Source: Novosphingobium sp. 28-62-57
Lineage (GTDB): Bacteria > Pseudomonadota > Alphaproteobacteria > Sphingomonadales > Sphingomonadaceae
Length of the DNA: 64,000 nucleotides
Direction: 5' to 3'
Assembly (NCBI GenBank): GCA_002256985.1
Contig: NCGO01000001.1
Coordinates: 620,001 to 684,000 of the forward strand
The position numbers and the translations under genes were made by a program. Below, piece after piece: positions 7,610 to 14,881 of this stretch. The notes under the pieces were generated by a model. The model searched no databases, was not told the origin of the DNA, and was given only the letters and a program-made list of their open reading frames with translations. Every line of letters starts with the position of its first letter. Within the stretch, counting starts at the first letter, position 1.

Positions 7610-8908
7610 ATGGCAACTTACACATTCCGCTTGCCCGACATTGGTGAGGGCATCGCCGAGGCCGAAATCGTCGCCTGGCACGTGGCCATAGGCGATACCG
7701 TCGAAGAGGACGGTCGCCTTGCCGACATGATGACCGACAAGGTCACGGTCGAAATGGAAAGCCCGGTGACGGGCAGAGTCGTTTCGATTGCAGGCGAGGT
7801 GGGCGATATCGTCGCCATCGGCTCGGCGCTGGTGGTGATCGAGACGGTGGGGGAGGGGGAGGGTCCTTCGACAGGCTCAGGACGAGCGGAGGAGATGGAA
7901 ATTGCCACACCTCAAGAGCCGTTCGTGTCGAGCGAAGTCGAGACACCGCGTCTCGCACCAGCGCCAAGCGCTACAACAACCCCGCCCAAACGTGTCTCGA
8001 CTTCGCTCGACACGAACGGAACTGGGGGCAGGGATGCCAAAATCCTCGCCAGCCCCGCCGTCCGCCAGCGCGCGCGTGATCTGGGCGTTGATCTGGCCGA
8101 AGTCCGCCCATCCGAAGAAGGCCGCATCCGCCACGCCGATCTCGACCAGTTCCTCGCCTACAACGCCACAGGCGGCTACCGTTCGGCAAGCTCTGAGCGC
8201 GGTGACGAAGTGATCAAGGTCATCGGCCTGCGCCGCCGCATTGCCGAAAACATGGCCGCGTCAAAGCGCCACATCCCGCACTTCTCCTATGTCGAAGAAT
8301 GCGATGTGACCGCGCTCGAAGCCATGCGAGAGCAGTTGAACGCCAACCGTGGTGACAAGCCCAAACTCACCCTGCTGCCGCTGCTGATCACCGCGATCTG
8401 CCGCACAGTGCCGCAATACCCGATGATCAACGCGCGCTATGACGATGAGGCGGGCGTGGTCACCCGCTATGGCGCGATCCACCTTGGCATGGCGGCACAG
8501 ACGTCTGCGGGGCTCATGGTCCCGGTGATCCGCAACGCGCAAGGTTTGAACCTGTGGCAGCTCGCCCGCGAGATCGGCCGGCTTGCGGAAGCAGCCCGCA
8601 GCGGCGGCGCCAAGCCGGACGAACTGACCGGCTCAACGCTCACCATCACCTCGCTTGGACCGCTCGGTGGCGTGGCGACGACGCCTGTCATCAACCGGCC
8701 CGAAGTTGCCATCATCGGCCCCAATCGCATTGTCGAGCGTCCGATGTTCGTGCCCGACAGCATGGGCGGTGAACGGATCGAAAAGCGCAAACTGATGAAT
8801 ATCTCGATCAGTTGCGATCATCGCGTGGTCGATGGGCATGATGCTGCCAGCTTCGTTCAGGCGATGAAAAAACTGATCGAAACGCCGGTCTTGCTGCTGG
8901 CAGATTGA
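7610..8908 (+). CDS. bkdB: Branched-chain 2-oxoacid dehydrogenase E2 (dihydrolipoyl acyltransferase)
   Basis: E2 transfers the acyl group from E1 to CoA through a swinging lipoyl arm. The order is: lipoyl domain (residues 1-80, lipoyl lysine in MMTDKVTVEMES), a linker, the peripheral-subunit-binding domain (KILASPAVRQRARDLGVD to RIRHADLDQF), and the acyltransferase core ending in the catalytic CDHRVVDGHDAA. The linker (residues about 85-140) is not the usual Ala/Pro type. It is encoded by dispersed repeat DNA read in frame, giving GPSTGSGRAEE, EPFVSSEVETPR and KRVSTSLDTNG. The operon carries no E3 of its own; lpdA at 37 kb is the visible candidate. Lipoylation would need lipA. Confidence 0.94.
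   Translation: MATYTFRLPDIGEGIAEAEIVAWHVAIGDTVEEDGRLADMMTDKVTVEMESPVTGRVVSIAGEVGDIVAIGSALVVIETVGEGEGPSTGSGRAEEMEIATPQEPFVSSEVETPRLAPAPSATTTPPKRVSTSLDTNGTGGRDAKILASPAVRQRARDLGVDLAEVRPSEEGRIRHADLDQFLAYNATGGYRSASSERGDEVIKVIGLRRRIAENMAASKRHIPHFSYVEECDVTALEAMREQLNANRGDKPKLTLLPLLITAICRTVPQYPMINARYDDEAGVVTRYGAIHLGMAAQTSAGLMVPVIRNAQGLNLWQLAREIGRLAEAARSGGAKPDELTGSTLTITSLGPLGGVATTPVINRPEVAIIGPNRIVERPMFVPDSMGGERIEKRKLMNISISCDHRVVDGHDAASFVQAMKKLIETPVLLLAD
7865..8019 (+). repeat. Dispersed repeats inside the bkdB linker (family D)
   Basis: A perfect 28-bp inverted repeat (CCGTTCGTGTCGAGCGAAGT.. at 7919-7946 and its complement at 7992-8019) surrounds a 45-bp spacer. It is preceded by a second unit, CCTTCGACAGGCTCAGGACG, at 7865. 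The same 28-mer occurs singly at 34567-34594 outside any gene. All frames remain open through the bkdB reading frame. Confidence 0.85.
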
Positions 8909-8968
8909 AGAGCGCGCGCCAAGGTGCGCAGAAATTTGCTGGCCTTGCAAAATGCTGCACGAACAGCG

Positions 8969-8995
8969 TTGACAGCCTGCAAACTCTGCCATAGA
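8969..8995 (+). promoter_or_regulatory. Promoter of the first tRNA-Asp gene
   Basis: TTGACA (8969-8974) precedes a CATAGA-type -10 region (8990-8995) 21 bases ahead of the tRNA. The same TTGACAGCCT and TGCCATAGAGGCG segments stand at the same distances upstream of the second tRNA-Asp copy, which supports a conserved promoter. The 15-bp spacing is short, so the exact -10 assignment may be off by a few bases. Confidence 0.6.
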
Positions 8996-9015
8996 GGCGG
9001 CGCTCCCAAGGGTGA

Positions 9016-9092
9016 GCGGGTGTAGCTCAGTTGGTTAGAGTATCGGCCTGTCACGCCGAGGGTCGCGGGTTCAAGTCCCGTCACTCGCGCCA
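9016..9092 (+). tRNA. tRNA-Asp (anticodon GTC), copy 1
   Basis: A 77-nt cloverleaf with encoded CCA. The acceptor stem is GCGGGTG / CACTCGC, the anticodon arm is CGGCC-TGTCACG-CCG with GTC, and the T arm is CGCGGGTTCAAGTCCCG. The second copy about 440 bp downstream has the same sequence. Confidence 0.96.
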
Positions 9093-9106
9093 TTGGGAAG
9101 ATGATC

Positions 9107-9130
9107 AAGGCGCCTTCGGGCGCCTTTTTC
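9107..9130 (+). terminator. Terminator after tRNA-Asp copy 1
   Basis: The stem AAGGCGCC / GGCGCCTT with a TTCG tetraloop is followed by TTTC. It lies 15 nt beyond the tRNA and is a textbook intrinsic terminator. Confidence 0.9.
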
Positions 9131-9177
9131 TTTGCTGACCGCGAGCTCGTCCAATCGTCACGCATCAACAAATAAGA

Positions 9178-9355
9178 ATTTCGCGCAGAGACCGCGGAGG
9201 ACGCAGAGAAGAAAGGAGTCTGGAGTGGCGGCGAAGCCGTTTCCAGTATCTGGTCGCAGCGTTTTTTGCGAGGTCATCGGTACAAGCGGATATTAGGTCC
9301 AGCGCGTCATCTCTGCGCCTCTGCGTCCTCCGCGATCTCTGCGCGAACCCCTTTT
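9178..9355 (-). repeat. Copy 2 of the ~180-bp family A element, inverted
   Basis: The arms TTTCGCGCAGAGACC and GGACGCAGAGA pair with CTCTGCGCCTCTGCGTCC and CTCTGCGCGAA. Read on the minus strand, the core contains CTCGCAAAAAACGC and AAACGGCTTCGCCG, matching copies 1 and 3. It sits between the two tRNA-Asp genes; apart from this and the terminator, bases 9093-9408 carry no gene. Confidence 0.8.
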
Positions 9356-9408
9356 CCTTGCCCGTAAAGCGCACCGCCACTGTGGAAAAATAGCCCACCT
9401 CAGCCCCG

Positions 9409-9435
9409 TTGACAGCCTTACTCACCTGCCATAGA
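9409..9435 (+). promoter_or_regulatory. Promoter of the second tRNA-Asp gene
   Basis: TTGACAGCCT (from 9409) and TGCCATAGAGG duplicate the promoter of copy 1 at the same spacing. This shows that the promoter was copied together with the tRNA. Confidence 0.6.
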
Positions 9436-9456
9436 GGCGCGGCTCCCAAGGTACAC

Positions 9457-9533
9457 GCGGGTGTAGCTCAGTTGGTTAGAGTATCGGCCTGTCACGCCGA
9501 GGGTCGCGGGTTCAAGTCCCGTCACTCGCGCCA
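9457..9533 (+). tRNA. tRNA-Asp (anticodon GTC), copy 2
   Basis: Same 77-nt sequence as copy 1, including the encoded CCA and GTC anticodon. The matching upstream bases (promoter and GCTCCCAAGG leader) indicate a local duplication. The DUF2842 gene ends convergently 47 bases downstream. Confidence 0.96.
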
Positions 9534-9579
9534 CCTTGGGAATTTCTGACAGCAGTGGCGGGTCAAACAGCGCGGGGCA

Positions 9580-9810
9580 TCAGCCCCAGCGCCCGGTCTC
9601 CATCCAGATCAGGAAACGCCGCAGCGGCAACAGCCACGCAATCCCCAAGATGATGTAGACCAGCGTCTGCACCAGCACATGCAGGCTGCCGATCCACGCC
9701 GATGCCGAAGCCGCTGCAAAGACATAGACGCACAGCGCCAGCACCAGCGCAATGATGCCGATCGGCTTGCGCCAGGTGGGCCGCCAATCGGGCTTTTCAG
9801 GCTGTGTCAC
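9580..9810 (-). CDS. DUF2842 small membrane protein
   Basis: A 76-residue inner-membrane protein resembling the alphaproteobacterial DUF2842 family, whose function is unknown. The basic N-terminus (RPTWRKP) is followed by two hydrophobic spans, IGIIALVLALCVYVFAAASA and LHVLVQTLVYIILGIAWLLP, and the family-typical C-terminus RRFLIWMETGRWG. I place the start at GTG 9810 because it overlaps the stop of the upstream cyclo-ligase gene as GTGA, with GGGAG about 8 nt before it. The ATG five codons upstream (9825) is an alternative. Translation is probably coupled to the cyclo-ligase gene. Confidence 0.82.
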   Translation of the reverse strand: MTQPEKPDWRPTWRKPIGIIALVLALCVYVFAAASASAWIGSLHVLVQTLVYIILGIAWLLPLRRFLIWMETGRWG

Positions 9811-10394
9811 GCTGGCTGCTCCCATGGGCCGTAGATTCGCGTCGGCGTTACCACGGCATGCAGCGGTCGGTCATGCGCCTCACAGGGCAGGTCTTCGATA
9901 AGCTGGCAATCCCACGCCAGCCCGATCGGGCGCACGTCGGGATGCGCCTCAAGCCAGCGGTCATAATGCCCGCCCCCCTGGCCAAGCCGCGCGCCATCGG
10001 CGCTAAAGCCGACCAGCGGCACAAACAGCACATCAGGCACTACCGCAGGAGCGCTGGCAGCAGGCTGGACAATGCCCTTCCACGGTCCCGGCTCAAGCAG
10101 ATCATCCACCCAGGGCGACGACCATTCACGAAAGACCATTGGCGCGCTCCGACCCTCGAACCACGGCAAGGCGATCTTGTGCCCGGCTTCGTGGAAAAAC
10201 TGGGCGTAGGCGGTGGCGGGAGCTTCTGCGGGGCCTGCCAGATAGACGCCGACAACCGCATCCTGCGGCACCAGCGCGACCACCGGCGAAGGCGGGCGCT
10301 TGAACATCAGGGCCATCACGCGCGGATCGATGGAGGCAACGTGGTCCTTGCGCCGCGCTCTTAATGTGGTGCGCAGCGCATTCTTGGCTTCCAC
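9807..10394 (-). CDS. 5-formyltetrahydrofolate cyclo-ligase
   Basis: This enzyme converts 5-formyl-THF to 5,10-methenyl-THF with ATP, recycling a folate that inhibits other enzymes. The signatures are KNALRTTLRARRKDH at the N-terminus, the nucleotide/folate site ADGARLGQGGGHYDR, and PLHAVVTP near the end. The likely start is GTG 10394 (VEAKNALR), preceded by GGAG 6 nt upstream; the open frame runs on to 10442 but into the 6S RNA. Length from the GTG is 195 residues, typical for the family. It lies directly downstream of 6S RNA, the same order as E. coli zapA-ssrS-fau, so it is probably co-transcribed with the RNA. Confidence 0.93.
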   Translation of the reverse strand: MEAKNALRTTLRARRKDHVASIDPRVMALMFKRPPSPVVALVPQDAVVGVYLAGPAEAPATAYAQFFHEAGHKIALPWFEGRSAPMVFREWSSPWVDDLLEPGPWKGIVQPAASAPAVVPDVLFVPLVGFSADGARLGQGGGHYDRWLEAHPDVRPIGLAWDCQLIEDLPCEAHDRPLHAVVTPTRIYGPWEQPA

Positions 10395-10426
10395 GCGATG
10401 CTCCGGTCTTGGTAAAACAGGGGAGG

Positions 10427-10590
10427 GTGACGGGCCCACCATGGGTCGTTAGCTCGGAAAATCCTCTGACGCCTCGACGTCAGGTGGGGACCGCTTGCCC
10501 GGGACCAGGATCCCAGACAGGGGCAGCCCCCTTGGATTGCTTATAGCCTCAGGGATGTTCATGCGGCTCGTGCCGGGCAGATCCCGTCAC
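10427..10590 (-). ncRNA. ssrS: 6S RNA
   Basis: The spacer between zapA and the cyclo-ligase gene folds as 6S RNA on the minus strand. The ends form an 8-bp closing stem, GTGACGGG (10583-10590) with CCCGTCAC (10427-10434). The centre is a long interrupted hairpin with TGCCC/GGGCA and GGGA-TCCTGG-TCCC. A short CTGACG/CGTCAG hairpin lies on the 3' side of the central bubble. The predicted length, 164 nt, and position fit the family. 6S RNA mimics an open promoter and sequesters sigma-70 RNA polymerase in stationary phase. The call rests on structure and synteny, not on a covariance search. Confidence 0.82.
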
Positions 10591-10597
10591 GTCCTAG

Positions 10598-10942
10598 TTA
10601 AGCACTCACCGGGCCTTGCTCAAGGGCTATCGCGAGTTTTTCAAGCCGCTCGGCCAGAGCGATGACGCGATCAACGGTCTGATCATCAGCCAATGGCGCA
10701 TCGCCTGTGCTTTCAACCACCGGTTCTGCGGTGGCAGCAGGCGCATTGCGGTGCGCATCGTGCAATTCGTCGGCGAGCATCAGCGCGGCGAACAGCAAGG
10801 TGCGCGTCTCGCTCTGCCCGCGTCCGACATTGCGCGCCCGCTCATCGATCATGCGGCCCAGCATTTCCACATGCGGCTCTTCACCATCGGCACACGATAC
10901 CGTGAAGGGCCGCCCGCCGATGTCCAATGTCAGATTGCTCAT
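10598..10942 (-). CDS. zapA: Cell division protein ZapA
   Basis: ZapA binds and bundles FtsZ at midcell. The 114-residue product has the ZapA globular head (MSNLTLDIGGRPFTVSCADG, then LGRMIDERARNVGRG and TRTLLFAALMLADELHD) and a C-terminal coiled coil (VDRVIALAERLEKLAIALEQ). The ATG at 10942 begins exactly at the conserved strand; the frame extends 15 codons further without family similarity. It ends 8 bases upstream of the 6S RNA, so the 6S promoter probably overlaps its last codons. A small coiled-coil gene lies immediately upstream. Confidence 0.9.
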   Translation of the reverse strand: MSNLTLDIGGRPFTVSCADGEEPHVEMLGRMIDERARNVGRGQSETRTLLFAALMLADELHDAHRNAPAATAEPVVESTGDAPLADDQTVDRVIALAERLEKLAIALEQGPVSA

Positions 10943-10955
10943 TTGGCCAAAACGC

Positions 10956-11162
10956 TCACTTGGGAAGTCCTGCCAGCAACAGATCAAGCTGGCGCAGTTC
11001 CTGCGCCACGCTGTCTTTCAGCCTGCGATGACGCACTTTGAGAAGCGCAAGCTCCTCAACCGTTTCACCGCCCCTGCTTTCCTGTGCCGAAACCGCCCCT
11101 TCGACCCGCGCAAGCGCCTGCTCAAGCCGGTCCAAAGCGGCGCCAAGTCCCTCTGTCGCCAT
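10956..11162 (-). CDS. Small coiled-coil protein upstream of zapA
   Basis: I do not recognise a named family. The 68-residue product is predicted to be almost entirely helical, with heptad-like spacing in LGAALDRLEQALARVEGAV and VEELALLKVRHRRLKDSVAQ. It begins 13 bases upstream of zapA on the same strand, so a division-related role, perhaps as a ZapB-like partner, is an inference from location only. The start ATG 11162 is preferred because an upstream in-frame extension (MLRTGSFVLACAP) is short and out of character. The 237-bp divergent region toward tkt should hold promoters for both directions. Confidence 0.75.
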   Translation of the reverse strand: MATEGLGAALDRLEQALARVEGAVSAQESRGGETVEELALLKVRHRRLKDSVAQELRQLDLLLAGLPK

Positions 11163-11399
11163 GGGAGCACAAGCTAACACAAAGCTGCCCGTGCGCAACA
11201 CCGCCTGCGCATTCTGCCGGGGAAATTGGCCAACGATTCGTATGTCTTGTGCGCGTGCAGCAAAGAAGCGTGCCCACAGCCTTGACCCTTGCCCCTGCTG
11301 TGACCAAAGAGACCCCGCCCCGAATCAGAGTATATCGTGGCCCGCGTCGTTCGATCAGACAGCCGTTCGGTCGCAAAAAGGGAAGGGCTTACTTCAAGC

Positions 11400-13370
11400 A
11401 TGACACGCGATTCATCCGTGCTGGCACCCATGGCCAACGCGATCCGTGCACTCTCCATGGACGCTGTTCAGGCCGCCAACTCCGGGCATCCCGGCATGCC
11501 GATGGGCATGGCCGATGTGGCCACCGTGTTGTGGACGCAATTCCTGAAGCACGATCCTTCGGCCCCTGACTGGTCAGACCGTGATCGCTTCATCCTGTCG
11601 GCCGGTCACGGCTCGATGCTGATCTATGCGCTGCTGCATCTGTCGGGCTACGATAGCCCGACGATGGAAGACATCCGCAACTTCCGCCAGTTAAACAGCG
11701 TTTGCGCCGGGCACCCGGAAAACTTCCTGATCCCCGGCGTTGAAAGCACCACCGGACCGCTGGGGCAGGGCCTTGCCATGGCCGTGGGCTTTGCGATGGC
11801 CGAACGCCATCTGAACGCGCATTTCGGTGATGATCTGGTCGATCACAAGACCTGGGTGATCGCCGGGGACGGCTGCCTGATGGAAGGCATCAACCACGAA
11901 GCGGTGGGCCTTGCCGGTACGCTCAAGCTTGGCCGCCTCAATGTGCTGTGGGACGATAACAAGATCACCATTGATGGTGATACTTCGCTGTCGACCACCG
12001 AAGACATCCTTGGCCGCTATACCGCCTCGGGCTGGCACGTCACCACTTGTGACGGCCACGACTTTGCCGATATCGCGCGTGCTTTGTCAGAAGCAGAAGC
12101 CGATCCGCGCCCGTCGCTGGTCGCCTGCCGCACGGTGATCGGCAAAGGCGCGCCCAACAAGCAGGGCGGCCACAACGTCCACGGGTCGCCGCTGGGCGCA
12201 GACGAAATCGCCGCCGCGCGCGAATATCTGGGCTGGACGGCCGCACCATTTGAAGTGCCCGCCGATATCCTCGCCAACTGGCGCTCTTCGGCAGAGGCAG
12301 GCAAATCTGCCCACGCTGCCTGGGCCGCACGCGCGGCTGCCAATCCCAAGGCTGCCGAATTGGCCCGCCGGATGGCCGGCGATCTGCCCGCAGGCGATGA
12401 AGGCAAGAACGAATACTTCGACAGCCTGATCGCCAAACCGCCCAAGGTCGCCACCCGCAAGTCCAGCGAAATGGCGCTCGAAGCGCTGACCGCCGTGATC
12501 CCCGAAATGGTCGGCGGTTCGGCGGACCTTACCGGGTCAAACAACACGAAGACCAAATCGACCACGCCGTTCACGCCTGCCAGCTACGATGGCCGCTATG
12601 TCTATTATGGCATCCGCGAATTCGGCATGGCCGCTGCGATGAATGGCATGGCGCTGCATGGCGGGATCATTCCCTATGGCGGCACATTCCTGATCTTCTC
12701 GGACTATTGCCGCAACGCCATCCGCCTTTCAGCCCTGCAGCATCAGCGCGTGATCTATGTGCTCACGCACGATTCCATCGGCCTTGGCGAAGATGGGCCG
12801 ACGCATCAACCGGTCGAGCACGTCATGTCCTTGCGCATGATCCCGAACTTGCTTGTGTTCCGCCCCGCCGATGCCATCGAAACGGCTGAGGCATGGACGC
12901 TGGCGCTGGCCAACAAGCACCGGCCATCGGTGCTGGCACTGACGCGTCAGAACCTTGCGCCGGTGCGTTTCGACAAGGATTTCAAGAGCGCTCGCGGGGC
13001 CTACCGCCTGGTCAGCGCTACGGCCACGCGCAAAGTCGTGCTGCTGGCTACCGGTTCGGAAGTCGGCGTGGCCAACGATGTTGCCACAGCGCTCGAAGCG
13101 CAGGGCATCGGCACCGATATCGTCTCGCTCCCCTGTTGGGAACTTTTCGAGGAGCAGGACGCTGCCTATAAGGCTGATCTGCTTCCGGCAGACGTCTTGA
13201 AGGTCTCGATCGAAGCCGGCGTCACGCTGGGCTGGCAGAAGTATGTCGGCGATGGCCTGACCATCGGCATCGACACATTCGGCGCTTCGGCCCCGATTGA
13301 CGCCCTCTATGACCATTTCGGTCTCACGGCGGAAAAGATTGTCCCGCAAATCCTCGCGCGGGTATCGTAA
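11400..13370 (+). CDS. tkt: Transketolase
   Basis: Transketolase moves two-carbon units between sugar phosphates with thiamine diphosphate (pentose phosphate and Calvin-type reactions). The product is 656 residues. The N-terminus has MANAIRALSMDAVQAANSGH and GMPMGMADVATVLW, the TPP region has GPLGQGLAMAVGFA and AGDGCLMEGINHEAVGLAG followed by WDDNKITIDG, and the pyrimidine domain has THDSIGLGEDGPTHQPVEH. The start at ATG 11400 matches the family; a GTG at 11337 would add 21 unrelated residues. gap follows after 21 bp and the two probably form an operon with the MOSC gene and pgk. Confidence 0.97.
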   Translation: MTRDSSVLAPMANAIRALSMDAVQAANSGHPGMPMGMADVATVLWTQFLKHDPSAPDWSDRDRFILSAGHGSMLIYALLHLSGYDSPTMEDIRNFRQLNSVCAGHPENFLIPGVESTTGPLGQGLAMAVGFAMAERHLNAHFGDDLVDHKTWVIAGDGCLMEGINHEAVGLAGTLKLGRLNVLWDDNKITIDGDTSLSTTEDILGRYTASGWHVTTCDGHDFADIARALSEAEADPRPSLVACRTVIGKGAPNKQGGHNVHGSPLGADEIAAAREYLGWTAAPFEVPADILANWRSSAEAGKSAHAAWAARAAANPKAAELARRMAGDLPAGDEGKNEYFDSLIAKPPKVATRKSSEMALEALTAVIPEMVGGSADLTGSNNTKTKSTTPFTPASYDGRYVYYGIREFGMAAAMNGMALHGGIIPYGGTFLIFSDYCRNAIRLSALQHQRVIYVLTHDSIGLGEDGPTHQPVEHVMSLRMIPNLLVFRPADAIETAEAWTLALANKHRPSVLALTRQNLAPVRFDKDFKSARGAYRLVSATATRKVVLLATGSEVGVANDVATALEAQGIGTDIVSLPCWELFEEQDAAYKADLLPADVLKVSIEAGVTLGWQKYVGDGLTIGIDTFGASAPIDALYDHFGLTAEKIVPQILARVS

Positions 13371-13391
13371 TCACACAGGAGTTGAACTGAC

Positions 13392-14399
13392 ATGGCAATC
13401 AAGGTTGCGATCAACGGTTTCGGGCGCATCGGGCGCAATGTGGCGCGCGCCATCCTCGAACGGCCCGATTGCGGCCTTGAACTGGTCTCGATCAACGATC
13501 TGGCCGACGCCAAGGCCAATGCTCTGCTGTTCAAGCGTGACAGCGTCCACGGTGCCTTTGCAGGCGACGTGTCGGTCGATGGCAGCGACATGATCGTCAA
13601 CGGCAAGCGCATTCAGGTTACCGCCGAAAAGGACCCTGCCAACCTGCCACACGCCGCCAACGGCATCGACATCGCGCTCGAATGCACCGGCTTCTTCGTT
13701 GATCGCGCAGGCGGCCAGAAGCACCTCGATGCAGGCGCCAAGCGCGTGCTGATCTCGGCCCCGGCCAAGGGCGTTGACCTCACCGTCGTGTTCGGCGTGA
13801 ACCATGACAAGCTGTCCGCCGATCACCTGATCGTGTCGAACGCATCGTGCACCACCAACTGCCTCGCGCCGCTGGCCAAGGTCCTGCACGAAGCCATCGG
13901 CATCGAGCGTGGCCTGATGACCACGATCCACTCGTACACCAACGACCAGAAGATCCTCGACCAGATCCACAAGGACCCGCGCCGCGCCCGCGCTGCTGCG
14001 ATGAACATGATCCCCACCAGCACCGGCGCTGCCGTGGCCGTGGGCGAAGTTCTGCCGGACCTGAAGGGCAAGCTCGATGGCTCGTCGATCCGCGTCCCCA
14101 CGCCGAACGTCTCGGTCGTGGACCTGACCTTCACGCCCAAGCGCGACACCACGGTCGAAGAAGTCAACGGCCTGCTCAAGGCTGCCGCCGAAGGCCCGCT
14201 GAAGGGCGTGCTGGGCTACACAGAAGAGCTGCTGGTCTCGATCGACTTCAACCACGATCCGCACTCGTCGACCATCGACAGCCTTGAAACCGCTGTGCTC
14301 GAAGGCAAGCTGGTGCGCGTGCTGTCGTGGTATGACAACGAATGGGGCTTCTCCAACCGCATGCTCGACACTGCAGGCGCGATGGCGAAGTTTCTGTAA
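13392..14399 (+). CDS. gap: Glyceraldehyde-3-phosphate dehydrogenase, type I
   Basis: GAPDH oxidises glyceraldehyde-3-phosphate to 1,3-bisphosphoglycerate. The 335-residue product shows the Rossmann start [16 protein letters not shown], the cofactor-specificity segment [15 protein letters not shown] with an Asp typical of NAD-linked enzymes, the active-site [26 protein letters not shown] and the C-terminal [15 protein letters not shown] good AGGAG lies before the ATG. It belongs to the tkt-gap-MOSC-pgk cluster. Confidence 0.97.
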   Translation: MAIKVAINGFGRIGRNVARAILERPDCGLELVSINDLADAKANALLFKRDSVHGAFAGDVSVDGSDMIVNGKRIQVTAEKDPANLPHAANGIDIALECTGFFVDRAGGQKHLDAGAKRVLISAPAKGVDLTVVFGVNHDKLSADHLIVSNASCTTNCLAPLAKVLHEAIGIERGLMTTIHSYTNDQKILDQIHKDPRRARAAAMNMIPTSTGAAVAVGEVLPDLKGKLDGSSIRVPTPNVSVVDLTFTPKRDTTVEEVNGLLKAAAEGPLKGVLGYTEELLVSIDFNHDPHSSTIDSLETAVLEGKLVRVLSWYDNEWGFSNRMLDTAGAMAKFL

Positions 14400-14410
14400 G
14401 GAACGCTGAC

Positions 14411-14881
14411 ATGAACGGGCGTCTTGGTGGCATTGCACGGCACGAAAAGTCGCGCGGGGCCATTGAGACGCTCGATCACGTTTCCGTCACCTGCGAGCGC
14501 GGGGTTGAAGGCAATGGCCGGGGGCGGATTGCGCCGGGCAAGTCTGGTCGCCGCCAGATCTCGCTGATCGAGGCGGAAAGCTGGGCGGCGGCCCTCGCGG
14601 AACTTTCGCCTGCGTCCGACCATGACCTGCCCTGGCACGTGCGCCGCGCCAATCTGCTGGTGCAGGGTGTGCGCTTGCCGCGTGAGCCGGGCAAAGTCAT
14701 CGCCATCGGCAAAAGCTTGCGCATCGAAGTAACCTGCGAATGCGATCCGTGTTTTCGCATGGACGAAATCCAGCCCGGCCTGAAAAGCGCACTCCTGCCC
14801 GATTGGCGCGGTGGTGTGCTCGGTCGGGTCCTGACCGACGGTGACATTGCCGTGGGCGACGAAGTGAGGATCGAGGAATGA
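14411..14881 (+). CDS. MOSC-domain protein between gap and pgk
   Basis: A 156-residue stand-alone MOSC domain (the fold at the C-terminus of molybdenum cofactor sulfurases). Visible features are [34 protein letters not shown] and the conserved cysteine region [14 protein letters not shown], then [13 protein letters not shown] and [13 protein letters not shown]. The CDPC cysteine is the likely sulfur-carrying or ligand residue by family analogy. Its substrate is unknown. It starts 11 bases after gap, and its stop overlaps the pgk start as ATGA, so it is translationally coupled to a glycolytic gene although nothing links the domain to glycolysis. Confidence 0.85.
   Translation: MNGRLGGIARHEKSRGAIETLDHVSVTCERGVEGNGRGRIAPGKSGRRQISLIEAESWAAALAELSPASDHDLPWHVRRANLLVQGVRLPREPGKVIAIGKSLRIEVTCECDPCFRMDEIQPGLKSALLPDWRGGVLGRVLTDGDIAVGDEVRIEE

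Noticed and set aside
13371-14438. 355-codon minus-strand frame opposite gap
   Set aside because: Shadow of the gap reading frame; no family similarity and strongly biased composition (Val, His, Asp, Gly).
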